Below, one piece after another: positions 31,693-43,197 of a stretch of 64,000 bases of DNA; positions within the stretch are counted from its first letter, which is position 1; each line of letters opens with the position of its first letter. Below the pieces are notes generated by a model, which saw nothing but the letters and a program-made list of their open reading frames with translations, was not told the origin of the DNA and did no database searches. The stretch is from Roseitalea porphyridii. GTDB lineage: Bacteria > Pseudomonadota > Alphaproteobacteria > Rhizobiales > Rhizobiaceae. The position numbers were made by a program, and so were the translations under genes. The stretch is from positions 434,001-498,000 of the forward strand of contig NZ_CP036532.1 of the NCBI RefSeq assembly GCF_004331955.1, in the 5' to 3' direction.

Positions 31693-32402
31693 AACCGACC
31701 GCTCCACAGCGCGCCGCCGGCGAGATGGCGTCCGAAGGAAACCGTCACCGGCGAGCGCCGCGCCGCGATCGCGCCTTCCATCATCGCCGCGACGCGGTCG
31801 GCCGGCAGAAACAGCGCGCGCATCCGGCCCGGATCGTGTCCGGCCTTTTCGTGCATGTCGGTGCGCGTCGGCCCCGGATGGATCACCTGCACGGCGACGC
31901 GGCCGGCCCATTCGGCTTTCAGCGCGCGGGCAAAACCGTGCAGGCCGGCCTTGGACGCCGCATAGGCGGGAAACAGCCCCTGGCCCCGGTGCGCAACCGA
32001 GCCGACGAAGCTCAGCGTGCCGCCGGCCTTTTCGAGCCAGGGAAACAGCGCCCGGGCGAGCAGCACCGACGATGTCAGGTTGACGGCCAGCGTCTCGCGC
32101 ACCTGCTGCGGTGTCTCGATGCCGTCGGCGACCGCGAACCCCGTGCCCGCATTGAGCACCAGATTGTCGAGCTTCACCCAGCCGGCGCGCAGAAGCGCCT
32201 CGGCGATGGTCACCGTCGCGCCCTCGGGATCGGTGAGCGGCGCGCAGACATACCGCACGCCGGCCGGCAGCGCGGGCAGCGCGTCGGCCTCCGCCCGGCG
32301 CCCCGCAACGAGGACGTCGTGACGCGGCGCCAGCCGCCGGACCAGTTCGAGCCCGATCCCGCTGGTGCCGCCGGTGATGACGATCCTGAGGCGGCCGGCC
32401 AT
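31689..32402 (-). CDS. SDR-family oxidoreductase
   Basis: A 237-residue short-chain dehydrogenase/reductase. Cofactor loop ITGGTSGIGLEL, VLNAGTG in place of NNAG, and catalytic AYAASKAGLHGFARAL with an upstream Ser in VGSVAHRGQG. GRRAE after beta-2 points to NADP(H). It begins 1 bp after the ribF stop and overlaps the next SDR gene by 4 bp, so ribF and both SDRs are tightly coupled. The two SDRs are not close duplicates of each other. Substrate unknown. Confidence 0.88.
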   Translation of the reverse strand: MAGRLRIVITGGTSGIGLELVRRLAPRHDVLVAGRRAEADALPALPAGVRYVCAPLTDPEGATVTIAEALLRAGWVKLDNLVLNAGTGFAVADGIETPQQVRETLAVNLTSSVLLARALFPWLEKAGGTLSFVGSVAHRGQGLFPAYAASKAGLHGFARALKAEWAGRVAVQVIHPGPTRTDMHEKAGHDPGRMRALFLPADRVAAMMEGAIAARRSPVTVSFGRHLAGGALWSGRL

Positions 32403-32403
32403 G

Positions 32404-33384
32404 TCAGCCTCCGAAGGTCAGTTTGGCGTCGAGCGGCGACAGGGGCGCGATCGCCTCAAGCGTTGCCCGTGCCGTCGCCTCGTCGCGCTTCATCTGGGCG
32501 ATCAGCGCGTCCAGATCGTCGAACTTCTCCTCGCCGCGCTGGAAGGCGACCAGGCACACCGTGGCCTCCTCGCCGTAGAGATCGCCGTCGAAGTCGAACA
32601 CAAAGGTCTCCAGCAGCGGCGCGCCGTCCTCGGTCACGGTCGGCCGGCGGCCGAAACTGGCGACACCGTCATGGATCGCCCCGTCCGGCCGGATGAAGCG
32701 CACCGCATAGATGCCGTGCGCGAGCGGGGTTTCTTCCGGCAGCGCCATGTTGGCGGTGGGATAGCCGAGCGTGCGGCCGAGTCTTTCGCCCTGAACGACC
32801 GGCGCGCGCACCCGGTAGCGATAGCCGAGCAGCGCGTTGGCATGGTCGAGCCGGCCCGCCGCCAGTTCCTCGCGAATGCGGCTCGACGAGATGACGTGGA
32901 TGTCCGTGTCGCGCTCGGCGTCGACCAGGATCACGTCGAACCCGCGCGTCGTGCCCGCTTCCATCAGAAAGGCCGGCCCGCCCTGGCGGCGCGCGCCGAA
33001 GTGAAAGTCGAAGCCCGTGACGACATGGCGGACGCCGAAACCGCCCACCAGCACGTCGTCGATGAACTGGTCGGCGCTCAGAGCGGCGAAATCGAGCGTG
33101 AACGGCATCTCGACGACCGCCTGGAAGCTGAGCGCGCCCAGGATCTCGGCCTTCATCGGCGCCGGCGTGATCCGCGCCGGCGCCCGATCGGGCGTGAACA
33201 CGGCGCGCGGATGCGGCTCGAAGGTCAGCACGACAAGCGGCGTGCCGTCGCGCGTCGCCGCCGCGCGGGCCGTTTCCAGCACGGCCTGATGGCCCCGGTG
33301 GACGCCGTCGAAATTGCCGATCGCCACGGTGCCGCCGCGCAGATCGCCGTCGAGCGCGCCGAGCGAGGAAATGCGTGCGATCAT
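32404..33384 (-). CDS. ribF: Bifunctional riboflavin kinase / FAD synthetase
   Basis: RibF converts riboflavin to FMN and FMN to FAD. A 326-residue protein of standard length. The N-terminal nucleotidyltransferase domain has [11 protein letters not shown] and [11 protein letters not shown]; the [12 protein letters not shown] segment closes it. The C-terminal kinase domain shows [13 protein letters not shown] and [10 protein letters not shown]. It is the first gene of a ribF-SDR-SDR unit; the NAD(P)-dependent products downstream are not flavoproteins by sequence, so the grouping may be incidental. Divergent from kbl. Confidence 0.96.
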   Translation of the reverse strand: MIARISSLGALDGDLRGGTVAIGNFDGVHRGHQAVLETARAAATRDGTPLVVLTFEPHPRAVFTPDRAPARITPAPMKAEILGALSFQAVVEMPFTLDFAALSADQFIDDVLVGGFGVRHVVTGFDFHFGARRQGGPAFLMEAGTTRGFDVILVDAERDTDIHVISSSRIREELAAGRLDHANALLGYRYRVRAPVVQGERLGRTLGYPTANMALPEETPLAHGIYAVRFIRPDGAIHDGVASFGRRPTVTEDGAPLLETFVFDFDGDLYGEEATVCLVAFQRGEEKFDDLDALIAQMKRDEATARATLEAIAPLSPLDAKLTFGG

Positions 33385-33608
33385 CGCCGGGGTCCGCCGA
33401 CAAGGCCGCGCACGGGCTGTGGCGCCGAATGTTCATGCATGCGTGGAAGCCTCGAAGCCGTGCGGCGAAAGTGCATACTTTGGAGGCCGTTTCAAGCCTG
33501 CCGCGGGCCTGCCATGGCCGTCGATGGGCGCGGTTCCGACAGCACGCTTCGCCGTTGCGATTGAATGGCCGTCGCGGATCGGTCACCATGGTGCCGGGAG
33601 GAAGCGCC

Positions 33609-34799
33609 ATGCCGGACGCGTTCATCGCTCATCTCGAGGAGAGTCTTGCGACCATGGAGCGCGACGGGCTGATCAAGCGCGAGCGCGAGATCACCTCGCC
33701 GCAGGGTGCCCGAATCGCGGTCGGCGACCGGCAGGTGATCAATCTGTGCGCCAACAACTATCTGGGCCTTGCCGACCATCCGGACCTGATCGCCGCGGCG
33801 AAAGGGGCGATGGACGATCACGGCTTCGGCATGGCCTCGGTCCGCTTCATCTGCGGCACCCAGGACCTGCACAGGGCGCTGGAGCACCGGCTGGCCGCGT
33901 TCCTGGGCAAGGACGACGCGATCCTGTTCGCGGCGTGCTTCGATGCCAATGGCGGCCTGTTCGAGCCGCTGCTCGGGCCCGAGGACGCGATCGTCTCCGA
34001 CGCGCTCAACCATGCCTCGATCATCGACGGCATCCGCCTGTGCAAGGCCAAACGCCACCGCTACGCCAATTCGGACATGGACGATCTCGAAGCGCAACTG
34101 AAGGCCGCGCGGGCCGACGGCGCGCGCTTCGTGATGATCGCAACCGATGGCGTCTTCTCGATGGACGGCTATCTGGCGAGACTTCCCGAGATCGCCATGC
34201 TGGCGGGCCAGTACGACGCGCTCGTCATGGTCGACGACTGCCATGCCACCGGCTTCATGGGGCCGCAGGGGCGCGGAACCCATGCCCATTTCGGCGTCGG
34301 CGACCAGATCGACATCCTCACCGGCACGCTCGGCAAGGCGCTGGGCGGAGCGCTGGGCGGCTACATCGCCGGCCCGCAGGCGGTTATCGACATGTTGCGC
34401 CAGCGCGCCAGGCCCTACCTGTTCTCGAACGCGCTGCCGCCGGCGATCGTCGCCGCCGGGATCGCCGCGATCGATCTGGTCGAAAAGGCCGACGATCTGC
34501 GCGCCGCCCTGTTCGGCAATGCCGATCACTGGCGAGCCGGGCTCACCGATCTGGGTTTCGAGCTGTTGCCGGGCGAACACCCGATCGTGCCGGTCATGCT
34601 GGGCGAGGCGCGCCTCGCCCAGGACATGGCCGCCGCCCTTTTCGAGGAGGGCGTTTATGTCTCGGGTTTCTTCTTTCCGGTCGTGCCGAAGGGCCAGGCG
34701 CGCATCCGCACGCAGATGAACGCGGCCCTGAGCCGCGACGATCTCGATGCAGCCCTGCGTGCCTTCGAGCGGGCGGGCAAGCGCACGGGAGTGCTGTGA
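33609..34799 (+). CDS. kbl: Glycine C-acetyltransferase (2-amino-3-ketobutyrate CoA ligase)
   Basis: PLP enzyme that cleaves 2-amino-3-ketobutyrate with CoA to glycine and acetyl-CoA, the second step of threonine catabolism. A 396-residue alpha-oxoamine synthase with [44 protein letters not shown] (PLP-ring Asp/His) and the Schiff-base lysine in [18 protein letters not shown] 33609 has a GGGAGGAA ribosome site. The final TGA overlaps the ATG of tdh (TGATG), the partner enzyme for the first step. Confidence 0.96.
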   Translation: MPDAFIAHLEESLATMERDGLIKREREITSPQGARIAVGDRQVINLCANNYLGLADHPDLIAAAKGAMDDHGFGMASVRFICGTQDLHRALEHRLAAFLGKDDAILFAACFDANGGLFEPLLGPEDAIVSDALNHASIIDGIRLCKAKRHRYANSDMDDLEAQLKAARADGARFVMIATDGVFSMDGYLARLPEIAMLAGQYDALVMVDDCHATGFMGPQGRGTHAHFGVGDQIDILTGTLGKALGGALGGYIAGPQAVIDMLRQRARPYLFSNALPPAIVAAGIAAIDLVEKADDLRAALFGNADHWRAGLTDLGFELLPGEHPIVPVMLGEARLAQDMAAALFEEGVYVSGFFFPVVPKGQARIRTQMNAALSRDDLDAALRAFERAGKRTGVL

Positions 34800-35884
34800 T
34801 GGTCGAAAGCCTGGTCAGATCCGGCCGCGAGGTCGAAGCCCAACGCCGCCCCAACATGATGCGGGCATTGGTCAAGGCCGAGGCGGGGCCGGGCCTTGAG
34901 ATGCAGCGCGTGCCGGTGCCCGAGATCGGCCCGGACGATGTGCTCATCCGCATCCGCAAGACCGGCATCTGCGGCACCGACATCCACATCTGGAACTGGG
35001 ACGAATGGGCCGAACGGACCGTGCCCGTGCCGCTCGTGACCGGGCACGAATTCGCCGGCGTGATCGTCGACAAGGGACGCAACGTCACCGACCTGACGCT
35101 CGGCCAGCGCGTGTCGGGCGAGGGCCATCTGGTCGGCAAGCAGAGCCGGGCGAGCCGCGCCGGGCGCTTTCATCTCGATCCTGAAACGCGTGGCATCGGC
35201 GTCAACGAGCAGGGCGCGTTCGCCGACTATCTGCGCCTGCCCGCCTTCAACGTCGTGCCGCTGCCCGACGGCGTTCCCGACGAGATCGGCGCGATCCTCG
35301 ACCCGCTCGGCAATGCGGTGCACACCGCGCTCTCGTTCGACCTGGTCGGCGAGGACGTTCTGATCACCGGCGCCGGGCCGATCGGCATCATGGCCGGCGC
35401 GGTCGCCCGCCACATCGGCGCGCGCCATGTGGTGATCACCGACATTAATCCCGAGCGGCTGGCGCTCGCCGGGAAGGTCGCCGATGTGGTGCCGGTGAAC
35501 GTGGCGACGACCGACCTCAAATCGGTGACCGAACGGCTCGGCATGAAGGAAGGCTTCGATGTGGGCCTTGAGATGAGCGGCTCGCAGGCGGCGTTCGACC
35601 AGATGGTCGAGGCGCTCGTCATGGGCGGTCGCATCGCCATGCTCGGCATTCCGCCGGGCAAGTCGCCGGTCGACTGGTCGCGCATCGTCTTCAAGGCGAT
35701 CACCATCAAGGGCGTCTATGGCCGCGAGATCTTCGAGACCTGGTACAAGATGATCGCCATGCTCGAGAACGGGCTCGACGTCGCGCCCGTGATCACGCAC
35801 CGGTTCTCCGCCGATGCGTTCGAGCAGGGCTTCGCCGTGATGCGCTCGGGCGACAGCGGCAAGGTCGTGCTGGACTGGAGCTGA
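34799..35884 (+). CDS. tdh: L-threonine 3-dehydrogenase, lacking structural-zinc cysteines
   Basis: Oxidises L-threonine to 2-amino-3-ketobutyrate with NAD+, feeding Kbl. Catalytic zinc residues are present: [14 protein letters not shown] (Cys) and VTGHEFAG (His-Glu). The Rossmann loop is [15 protein letters not shown] with ITDIN after it, and the family end SGKVVLDWS is intact. The usual structural zinc lobe is degenerate: at the four positions that are cysteine in E. coli Tdh this protein has Gly, Ser, Ser and Asp (segment [19 protein letters not shown]). The start at ATG 34799 overlaps the kbl stop; ATG 34859 ([10 protein letters not shown]) gives the more usual 341 residues. Confidence 0.93.
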   Translation: MVESLVRSGREVEAQRRPNMMRALVKAEAGPGLEMQRVPVPEIGPDDVLIRIRKTGICGTDIHIWNWDEWAERTVPVPLVTGHEFAGVIVDKGRNVTDLTLGQRVSGEGHLVGKQSRASRAGRFHLDPETRGIGVNEQGAFADYLRLPAFNVVPLPDGVPDEIGAILDPLGNAVHTALSFDLVGEDVLITGAGPIGIMAGAVARHIGARHVVITDINPERLALAGKVADVVPVNVATTDLKSVTERLGMKEGFDVGLEMSGSQAAFDQMVEALVMGGRIAMLGIPPGKSPVDWSRIVFKAITIKGVYGREIFETWYKMIAMLENGLDVAPVITHRFSADAFEQGFAVMRSGDSGKVVLDWS

Positions 35885-35927
35885 GCGGACCGGACGCGGA
35901 GGCACGCCTTTCTCGGAGGCCGAGCCG

Positions 35928-36566
35928 CTACCGGCCGTCCGGTTGCCGGATCAGGAAGATCGAGGCACCTATGAGCCATAAGAGCATGATGCCGGCCGCC
36001 ACGCGTTCGAGGAGTCCGTCCCAGCCGGTGGGTACCGTGAACATCAGCGGGCCGGCGACGAACCATGCCGCGCCGAGCGCATAGGAGCCCAGCCACAGCC
36101 GACGATCGATCGGCTTGAGATCGTGTGCGGCGAGAAGCGGTACGGCCGTGAAGATGATGCCGAGCGCATAGACGAGCCGGTAGTGGAAAGTCCAGCTGTC
36201 GTTGACGTCACCGTCCCCATACTCGTTGAAGAGGGCAATGGCGGCGATGATGCCGGCGACCGCCAGCAAGGCAATGATCACGGCCCGCCAGCGCCAGCCC
36301 GGCAGCCTTTGCCGCCAGAGCCCGAATGCGATGGCCACAATGCCGCCAACCAGAATGAGCAGCGCCGTATCCATGATCATCGCACCGCGTCCGGCGGCCA
36401 TCGCGCTGATCGTGTCGGCGAACAGGCCGAGCCGCTCGTAGATGGTCGCGGTGGTGAAGTCCGCCATGATGACGATCATGCAGCTGGCCAGCCCGGCGAT
36501 GCCGCAGACGAGTGTGGCCCGATCCCTGGTCCGCCGTGCGGACGGCGCTGTGAGCGTGGCATGCAT
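35928..36566 (-). CDS. DUF998-like multi-pass membrane protein
   Basis: A 212-residue integral membrane protein with six predicted helices (for example AIGTALLILVGGIVAIAFGL-like, seen as TALLILVGGIVAIAFGLW, and YALGIIFTAVPLLAA). The pattern and the DTISAM / FHYRLVYALG segments resemble DUF998 family proteins of unknown function. ATG 36566 is used; a TTG at 36575 is also in frame. It is convergent with tdh and its 5' side is a 213-bp gap before the SulP gene end. Confidence 0.65.
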   Translation of the reverse strand: MHATLTAPSARRTRDRATLVCGIAGLASCMIVIMADFTTATIYERLGLFADTISAMAAGRGAMIMDTALLILVGGIVAIAFGLWRQRLPGWRWRAVIIALLAVAGIIAAIALFNEYGDGDVNDSWTFHYRLVYALGIIFTAVPLLAAHDLKPIDRRLWLGSYALGAAWFVAGPLMFTVPTGWDGLLERVAAGIMLLWLIGASIFLIRQPDGR

Positions 36567-36779
36567 GTCAGGCAAACCGCCCCGGACGCAGATCGTTCCC
36601 TTCGAACCGGCCGACGCGCGCGATGATGGTTCAGACCGTCGAGCGGCAGGCGATCACCGATCACGTCCATGTGGACACACCGCGCGGCGAAGGGCGTCCA
36701 CGCGCTCAGTCCGAAAGGCCGGACGGCGCTCGAAGCGCACGCGCCGGACATCGCCGCGCTGATCGATACCGGATCGGTA
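36567..36779. other. Intergenic gap, nothing assigned
   Basis: 213 bp between two minus-strand genes. A short plus-strand frame is open here but continues antisense into the SulP gene and has no ribosome site or family match, so no gene is called. Confidence 0.4.
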
Positions 36780-38414
36780 TCAGTGCGCGCCGCCCAGCGA
36801 TCCGATCCTGACGCCATAGTCGACGGCCACGCCATAGTCCGGATCGTCGTCGGAATCGACGATGAGCTGGCCGGCGCGGTTGAGAAGCTGATGGCAGTCG
36901 CGCGACAGGTGGCGCAGCTGCAGCGTCTTGCCGGCCGCTTCGTAACGTCCGGCGATCTGCTCGATCGCCTGCAGGGCCGACTGGTCGGCGACGCGGCTGT
37001 TCATGAAATCGGCGATTACCAGCGCCGGATCGTTGTCCGGGTCGAACAGTTCGACGAAGCCATCGGCGGAGCCGAAGAACAGCGGCCCCTCGATCTGGTA
37101 GGTCTTGGCGCCTTCGGGGGTTATGTGCGTCGTCGCGCGGATGCGCGTGGCGTTGCTCCACGCATAGGCGAGCGCCGAGACGATGACGCCGACGATGACC
37201 GCGATGGCAAGGTCGGTCAGAACGGTGACGATGGTGACCAGAAAAATGACGAAGGCGTCGGTCGTCGGAATGCGGCGCAGAATCGTCAGGCTCTGCCAGG
37301 CGAACGTGCAGATCACGACCATGAACATGACGCCGACCAGCGCGGCAAGCGGGATCTGCTTGATCAGAGACGAGGCGAACAGGATGAAGGCGAGCAGGAA
37401 CAGCGCGGCCGAAATGCCCGACAGGCGCGTTCGTCCGCCCGATTTGACGTTGATCATGGACTGACCGATCATCGCGCAGCCGCCCATGCCGCCAAAGAAG
37501 CCGGTTACGGTGTTGGCGGTGCCCTGGGCGACGCATTCCTTCGATGCGCCGCCGCGCTGGCCGGTGATCTCGCCGACCAGATTGAGCGTCAGAAGGCTCT
37601 CGATCAGGCCGATGGCCGCAAGGATCAGCGCATAGGGCAGGACAATCCACAGCGTCTCCAGCGTCAGGGGCACCGCGGGCACATGGAATTGCGGCAAGCC
37701 GCCCTCGATCGAGGCCAGATCGCCGACGCGCGGCACATCGATACCGAAGGCGATCACCAGCGTGGCAACGACCGCGATGCCGGCGAGCGGCGCGGGCACG
37801 GCCCTGGTGAGTTTGGGCAGGGCCCAGATGATCGCCATCGTCAGCGCGACGAGGCCGAGCATGAGGGCGAGCGGCCAGCCGGTCATCCAGACCTGGCCGC
37901 CATCGGGTCCGGGCACCCTGAACTGGGACAGCTGCGCCATGAAGATGACGATCGCCAGCCCGTTGACGAAACCGAGCATGACCGGATGCGGCACCAGGCG
38001 AATGAACTTGCCCAGGTGGAAAAGGCCGGCGAGGATCTGAATGATGCCCATCAGCACGACGGCGGCGAACAGGTATTCGACGCCATGCTGGGCGACCAGC
38101 GACACCATCACCACGGCGAGCGCGCCGGTGGCGCCGGAGATCATGCCCGGCCGGCCGCCCATTATGGCGGTGATCAGGCCGACGATGAACGCCGCATAGA
38201 GCCCGACCAGCGGATGAACCCCGGCGACGAAGGCAAAGGCCACCGCTTCGGGAACGAGCGCGAGCGCCACGGTCAGACCCGACAGAAGCTCTGTCCTGAT
38301 GCGCGAGGGGGTGAGCGGAGGTGGTGAGTGCGGAACGGTGTCGGCAAACGACATGCGCCCGGCCAGGGCTGCCAGGGTGGCTTTCATGAAACAAGCGGTC
38401 CGGAAGACGATCAA
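36780..38414 (-). CDS. SulP-family inorganic anion transporter
   Basis: A ~544-residue SulP/SLC26 transporter for sulfate, bicarbonate or related anions. The core has VALALVPEAVAFAFVAGVHP and the family signature GLYAAFIVGLITAIMGGRPG, MISGATGALA, then GGMGGCAMIGQSMINVKSGG; a C-terminal STAS domain spans about the last 130 residues (YQIEGPLFFGSADGFVELFD). The substrate ion cannot be read. The best ribosome site is TAGGAGG at 38424-38430, which is 9 nt upstream of TTG 38414, so that start is used. ATG 38387 (MKATLAALAG) is the conventional choice but has no ribosome site. Confidence 0.92.
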   Translation of the reverse strand: MIVFRTACFMKATLAALAGRMSFADTVPHSPPPLTPSRIRTELLSGLTVALALVPEAVAFAFVAGVHPLVGLYAAFIVGLITAIMGGRPGMISGATGALAVVMVSLVAQHGVEYLFAAVVLMGIIQILAGLFHLGKFIRLVPHPVMLGFVNGLAIVIFMAQLSQFRVPGPDGGQVWMTGWPLALMLGLVALTMAIIWALPKLTRAVPAPLAGIAVVATLVIAFGIDVPRVGDLASIEGGLPQFHVPAVPLTLETLWIVLPYALILAAIGLIESLLTLNLVGEITGQRGGASKECVAQGTANTVTGFFGGMGGCAMIGQSMINVKSGGRTRLSGISAALFLLAFILFASSLIKQIPLAALVGVMFMVVICTFAWQSLTILRRIPTTDAFVIFLVTIVTVLTDLAIAVIVGVIVSALAYAWSNATRIRATTHITPEGAKTYQIEGPLFFGSADGFVELFDPDNDPALVIADFMNSRVADQSALQAIEQIAGRYEAAGKTLQLRHLSRDCHQLLNRAGQLIVDSDDDPDYGVAVDYGVRIGSLGGAH

Positions 38415-38510
38415 GGAATACGTCCTCCTACAGCATCGTGTGTGCAATGCAACACGGGCTATCGGTCAGCTGACATGCACAGATGCATGACGCGATCGGG
38501 TCTGGACCCC

Positions 38511-40632
<2,122 letters not shown>

Positions 40633-40689
40633 TTACTCCCGGGCGGAACGCCCATTTTCAATTCGGGTTGACGGGACGACGGGATCGGC

Positions 40690-40986
40690 TCAGGCGAGCA
40701 CGCCCATGATGTCGCTTTCCTTCATGATCAGCAGGTCTTCGCCATTGAGCTTGACCTCGGTGCCCGACCACTTGCCGAACAGCACGCGGTCGCCGGCCTT
40801 GACGTCCATCGGGATCAGGTCGCCGTCATCGTCGCGGCCGCCCGGACCCACGGCGATCACTTCGCCTTCCTGCGGCTTTTCCTTGGCGGTGTCGGGAATG
40901 ATGATGCCGCCGGCCGTCTTCTCTTCGGACTCGACGCGGCGAACGACCACGCGGTCGTGCAGCGGACGAAAGTTCATCTCTGCCAT
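40690..40986 (-). CDS. groES: 10-kDa co-chaperonin GroES
   Basis: A 98-residue co-chaperonin that caps the GroEL ring: [20 protein letters not shown], the mobile-loop [18 protein letters not shown], and the C-terminal [24 protein letters not shown] 40986 is chosen for the conserved [10 protein letters not shown] context (preceded by MAE). It is the first gene of groESL. The upstream region has a strong promoter and a CIRCE operator, so HrcA-type heat-shock repression is expected. Confidence 0.98.
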   Translation of the reverse strand: MAEMNFRPLHDRVVVRRVESEEKTAGGIIIPDTAKEKPQEGEVIAVGPGGRDDDGDLIPMDVKAGDRVLFGKWSGTEVKLNGEDLLIMKESDIMGVLA

Positions 40987-41044
40987 TTTCGTTACCCTTG
41001 ATTGCATGAACTGGGTTGCCGGCCCGCGGGCCGGTGCGCAAAGC

Positions 41045-41079
41045 GCCGCTAGCACTCACTGATGGCGAGTGCTAGCGGC
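41045..41079. promoter_or_regulatory. CIRCE operator (HrcA site) of groESL
   Basis: TAGCACTC-N9-GAGTGCTA is the canonical CIRCE core. Here the inverted arms extend to a perfect 13 bp (41045-41057 and 41067-41079) with the standard 9-bp spacer. It lies between the promoter and the groES start. Confidence 0.95.
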
Positions 41080-41082
41080 GGT

Positions 41083-41111
41083 CAGATAGGCGTGCGTAAT
41101 TTTGCTGTCAA
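41083..41111 (-). promoter_or_regulatory. groESL sigma70 promoter
   Basis: On the minus strand: TTGACA (41106-41111), exactly 17 bp, TATCTG (41083-41088). The CIRCE operator begins at once downstream, so the start of transcription falls in the operator. Confidence 0.85.
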
Positions 41112-41124
41112 GAGCGGCCGAAAC

Positions 41125-41150
41125 GAAAACGGGCGCCCGCTGGCGCCCGT
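41125..41150 (-). terminator. Terminator of the vWA/TadG-like gene
   Basis: ACGGGCGCC (41129-41137) pairs perfectly with GGCGCCCGT (41142-41150) over a 4-nt loop; on the minus strand it runs into TTTT. It lies 21 bp after the upstream gene stop and just before the groESL promoter. Confidence 0.8.
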
Positions 41151-41170
41151 CATCGGCGATGGTTACCGGC

Positions 41171-43006
41171 TCATTCGTCCGGCGGCGTGTAGTGGGTCAA
41201 GCGCAACTTGCCGATGTCGTCGCCGATCTTGCGGAAGGCGGCCTTGAGTTCCTCGTCGTCGGCGGCGGAGATGGCCGTGTCGTCGGACGTGGCGCAATGC
41301 TCCATGACGTCTGTGGCCGCGGCGCTCGGCGAACCGAAATAGACGAAGTAGATCTTCACGCCGCGCGCCTTGATCTGGGTGCAGAACCGCTTCGACGCCT
41401 CGTCCAGCGCCCCGTTGGCCTGCCACTGGGCCGGATTGTCGCCCCAGCCCTCGCGCATCGGGTCGTCCTTCCAGTAGCCGAAGCTCGACATGCTCATCGC
41501 ATATTCCTGCGGGAGCGTCGCCGAGTTGTCGCCGTCGGTCATGAAGACCAGGATCTTCTCGGCCTCGCCGAAGTCGGCCGCGCCGGTCATTGGCTCCCAC
41601 GGCGTCAGCGTGTTCATCGCCCAGGAAAGGCCGATCGACAGGTCGGTGCCGCCATTGGCGTCCATCTGGTTGATGGCGCTCTGGATGCGGCCGTTATTGT
41701 CGGTCAGGCCCTGCACCTTGGCGACGTTGCACTTGCCGTTCGGCCCGGTGCTGTAGCCCCACGGATGCCAGTTGTTCTTGACGTTGCCGGAGACCGCGTA
41801 CTTGGCGGTGTTGAAGGTCCGCGCCCGATAGATATCGTCGTAGGAATAGTCGCTGTCGCGATACCGGATGTTGAGGTGCTCCGTGTCACCCCAGTCGTTG
41901 TAGTCGCTGTCGCCGCCAAGGTCGTCGACATAGTCGTTCCGGTAGCGCCAGTAGCTGTCATAGCCGGCGCTGTTGTCATATTCGTCCGGCGCCATATGCG
42001 GCAGGAAGAGCGAATCGCCATCCTGGTCGTTCGGCGCATCGAAGCTGTAGCGGTAGTCGCCCGCGCGATGCTGGAAGCAGCCGTTCCACTGCACGTTGTC
42101 GAACGCGTCATAGACATCGCGCCGGGTGACGATGTTGATGCCCGGCAGGTTCCGCAGCGCGACCAGATCGACGCCGTTGCCGTCCGGTTCGAGCGGCAGC
42201 ACGTCGGTCAGCGTGTTGGGCGTGTAGTAGATGAACTCGTCAGCGCGCGCGACGTCCCAGTGGCCCGCCCGCCGGTCCATGTCGAAATACATGTCGCCAT
42301 TGTTGTCATAGGGCGGCAGGTAGCGGAAATGCTCGGTCGACTTTCCGTCCCAGTCGATCCACCACGCGTTCTGCGAATTGCCACCCAGATACTCGTTGGG
42401 TACGCTCACATGGGTGTGCCAGGGCACGATCGAGAACTTGATCTCGGCGTTCGAATAGTCCTCGACCGCTTCGGTGGCGGCCTCGATCAGGATACGGGTC
42501 GCGTCCTTGGCCGCGTCCATCTTGCGCGACGAGCCGGCGTACCAGTCCATCGAGCCTGAATTGTCGATCGCGATCGCGACCTCGACGTTGCGGCGGGCGA
42601 ACTGGGCCTGCTTGCGTCCGACCACGCTGAGTTCATCCTGCCCGAACAGGTGCATCGCGTAGGTCGGAACGTCCGACCGGGCGACGATCTGCACCATGCC
42701 GCTCAGCGGGTCGACATGAAAGCGGTCGTAATAGACCTCGCGCGACTTGACCATCCGGGCCATCATCGCCTTGCCCTCGGCGATCAGGTCTTCGGCGGGG
42801 ATGTTCGGATTGAGCGTGGTCCGCTTGGCCAGATGCAGCGCGACGGACTGCGCGGCGGTGTTGATCTCGGTTTCGATGCGCACGGCGTTCGTGTAGTCGA
42901 CGGCCAGCGCGGTCATGCCGAACAGCGGCACCACGGCGAATCCGGCCATGATGTAGGCCGCGCCCCGTTCGTCGTCGGCAAATCGTCTGAACAGCTTCCT
43001 CAACAT
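41171..43006 (-). CDS. Tad-type pilus-assembly protein with von Willebrand A domain (TadG-like)
   Basis: A 611-residue protein with one N-terminal membrane helix (GAAYIMAGFAVVPLFGMTALAV, residues 15-36) of the TadE/TadG pseudopilin type. A vWA domain with an intact MIDAS (DNSGS at 148-152; later metal residues near T454 and D490) makes up most of the rest. A long insertion at about 205-400 is rich in Asp and Tyr, including DNNGDMYFDMD and DQDGDSLF, which look like Ca-binding loops. Together with the two divergent TadE-type genes it points to a Flp/Tad pilus or a surface adhesion function. No core tad genes (tadA ATPase, cpaB, rcpA) are in this window. Confidence 0.85.
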   Translation of the reverse strand: MLRKLFRRFADDERGAAYIMAGFAVVPLFGMTALAVDYTNAVRIETEINTAAQSVALHLAKRTTLNPNIPAEDLIAEGKAMMARMVKSREVYYDRFHVDPLSGMVQIVARSDVPTYAMHLFGQDELSVVGRKQAQFARRNVEVAIAIDNSGSMDWYAGSSRKMDAAKDATRILIEAATEAVEDYSNAEIKFSIVPWHTHVSVPNEYLGGNSQNAWWIDWDGKSTEHFRYLPPYDNNGDMYFDMDRRAGHWDVARADEFIYYTPNTLTDVLPLEPDGNGVDLVALRNLPGINIVTRRDVYDAFDNVQWNGCFQHRAGDYRYSFDAPNDQDGDSLFLPHMAPDEYDNSAGYDSYWRYRNDYVDDLGGDSDYNDWGDTEHLNIRYRDSDYSYDDIYRARTFNTAKYAVSGNVKNNWHPWGYSTGPNGKCNVAKVQGLTDNNGRIQSAINQMDANGGTDLSIGLSWAMNTLTPWEPMTGAADFGEAEKILVFMTDGDNSATLPQEYAMSMSSFGYWKDDPMREGWGDNPAQWQANGALDEASKRFCTQIKARGVKIYFVYFGSPSAAATDVMEHCATSDDTAISAADDEELKAAFRKIGDDIGKLRLTHYTPPDE

Positions 43007-43197
43007 GTCCGCCTCGTCCTTCTCCGCAAATCCTGCGGTCCGGGGCGCGCAGCGCGCTCCTTGGGGATTTTTCGACGGTTTTACCGCAAACTGTTGAAAG
43101 GCCGTTTAACCGGCCGGTCGAGTTTGAACGATCGGCGAAAACGGAAAAGAAACGGTTGACGGCTAGGATCGGCGGCGAAGTCAGGGGCTCATTGCCG

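Noticed and set aside
36623..36811. A small plus-strand frame between the DUF998 gene and SulP
   Set aside because: No ribosome site or family match, and it continues antisense into SulP.
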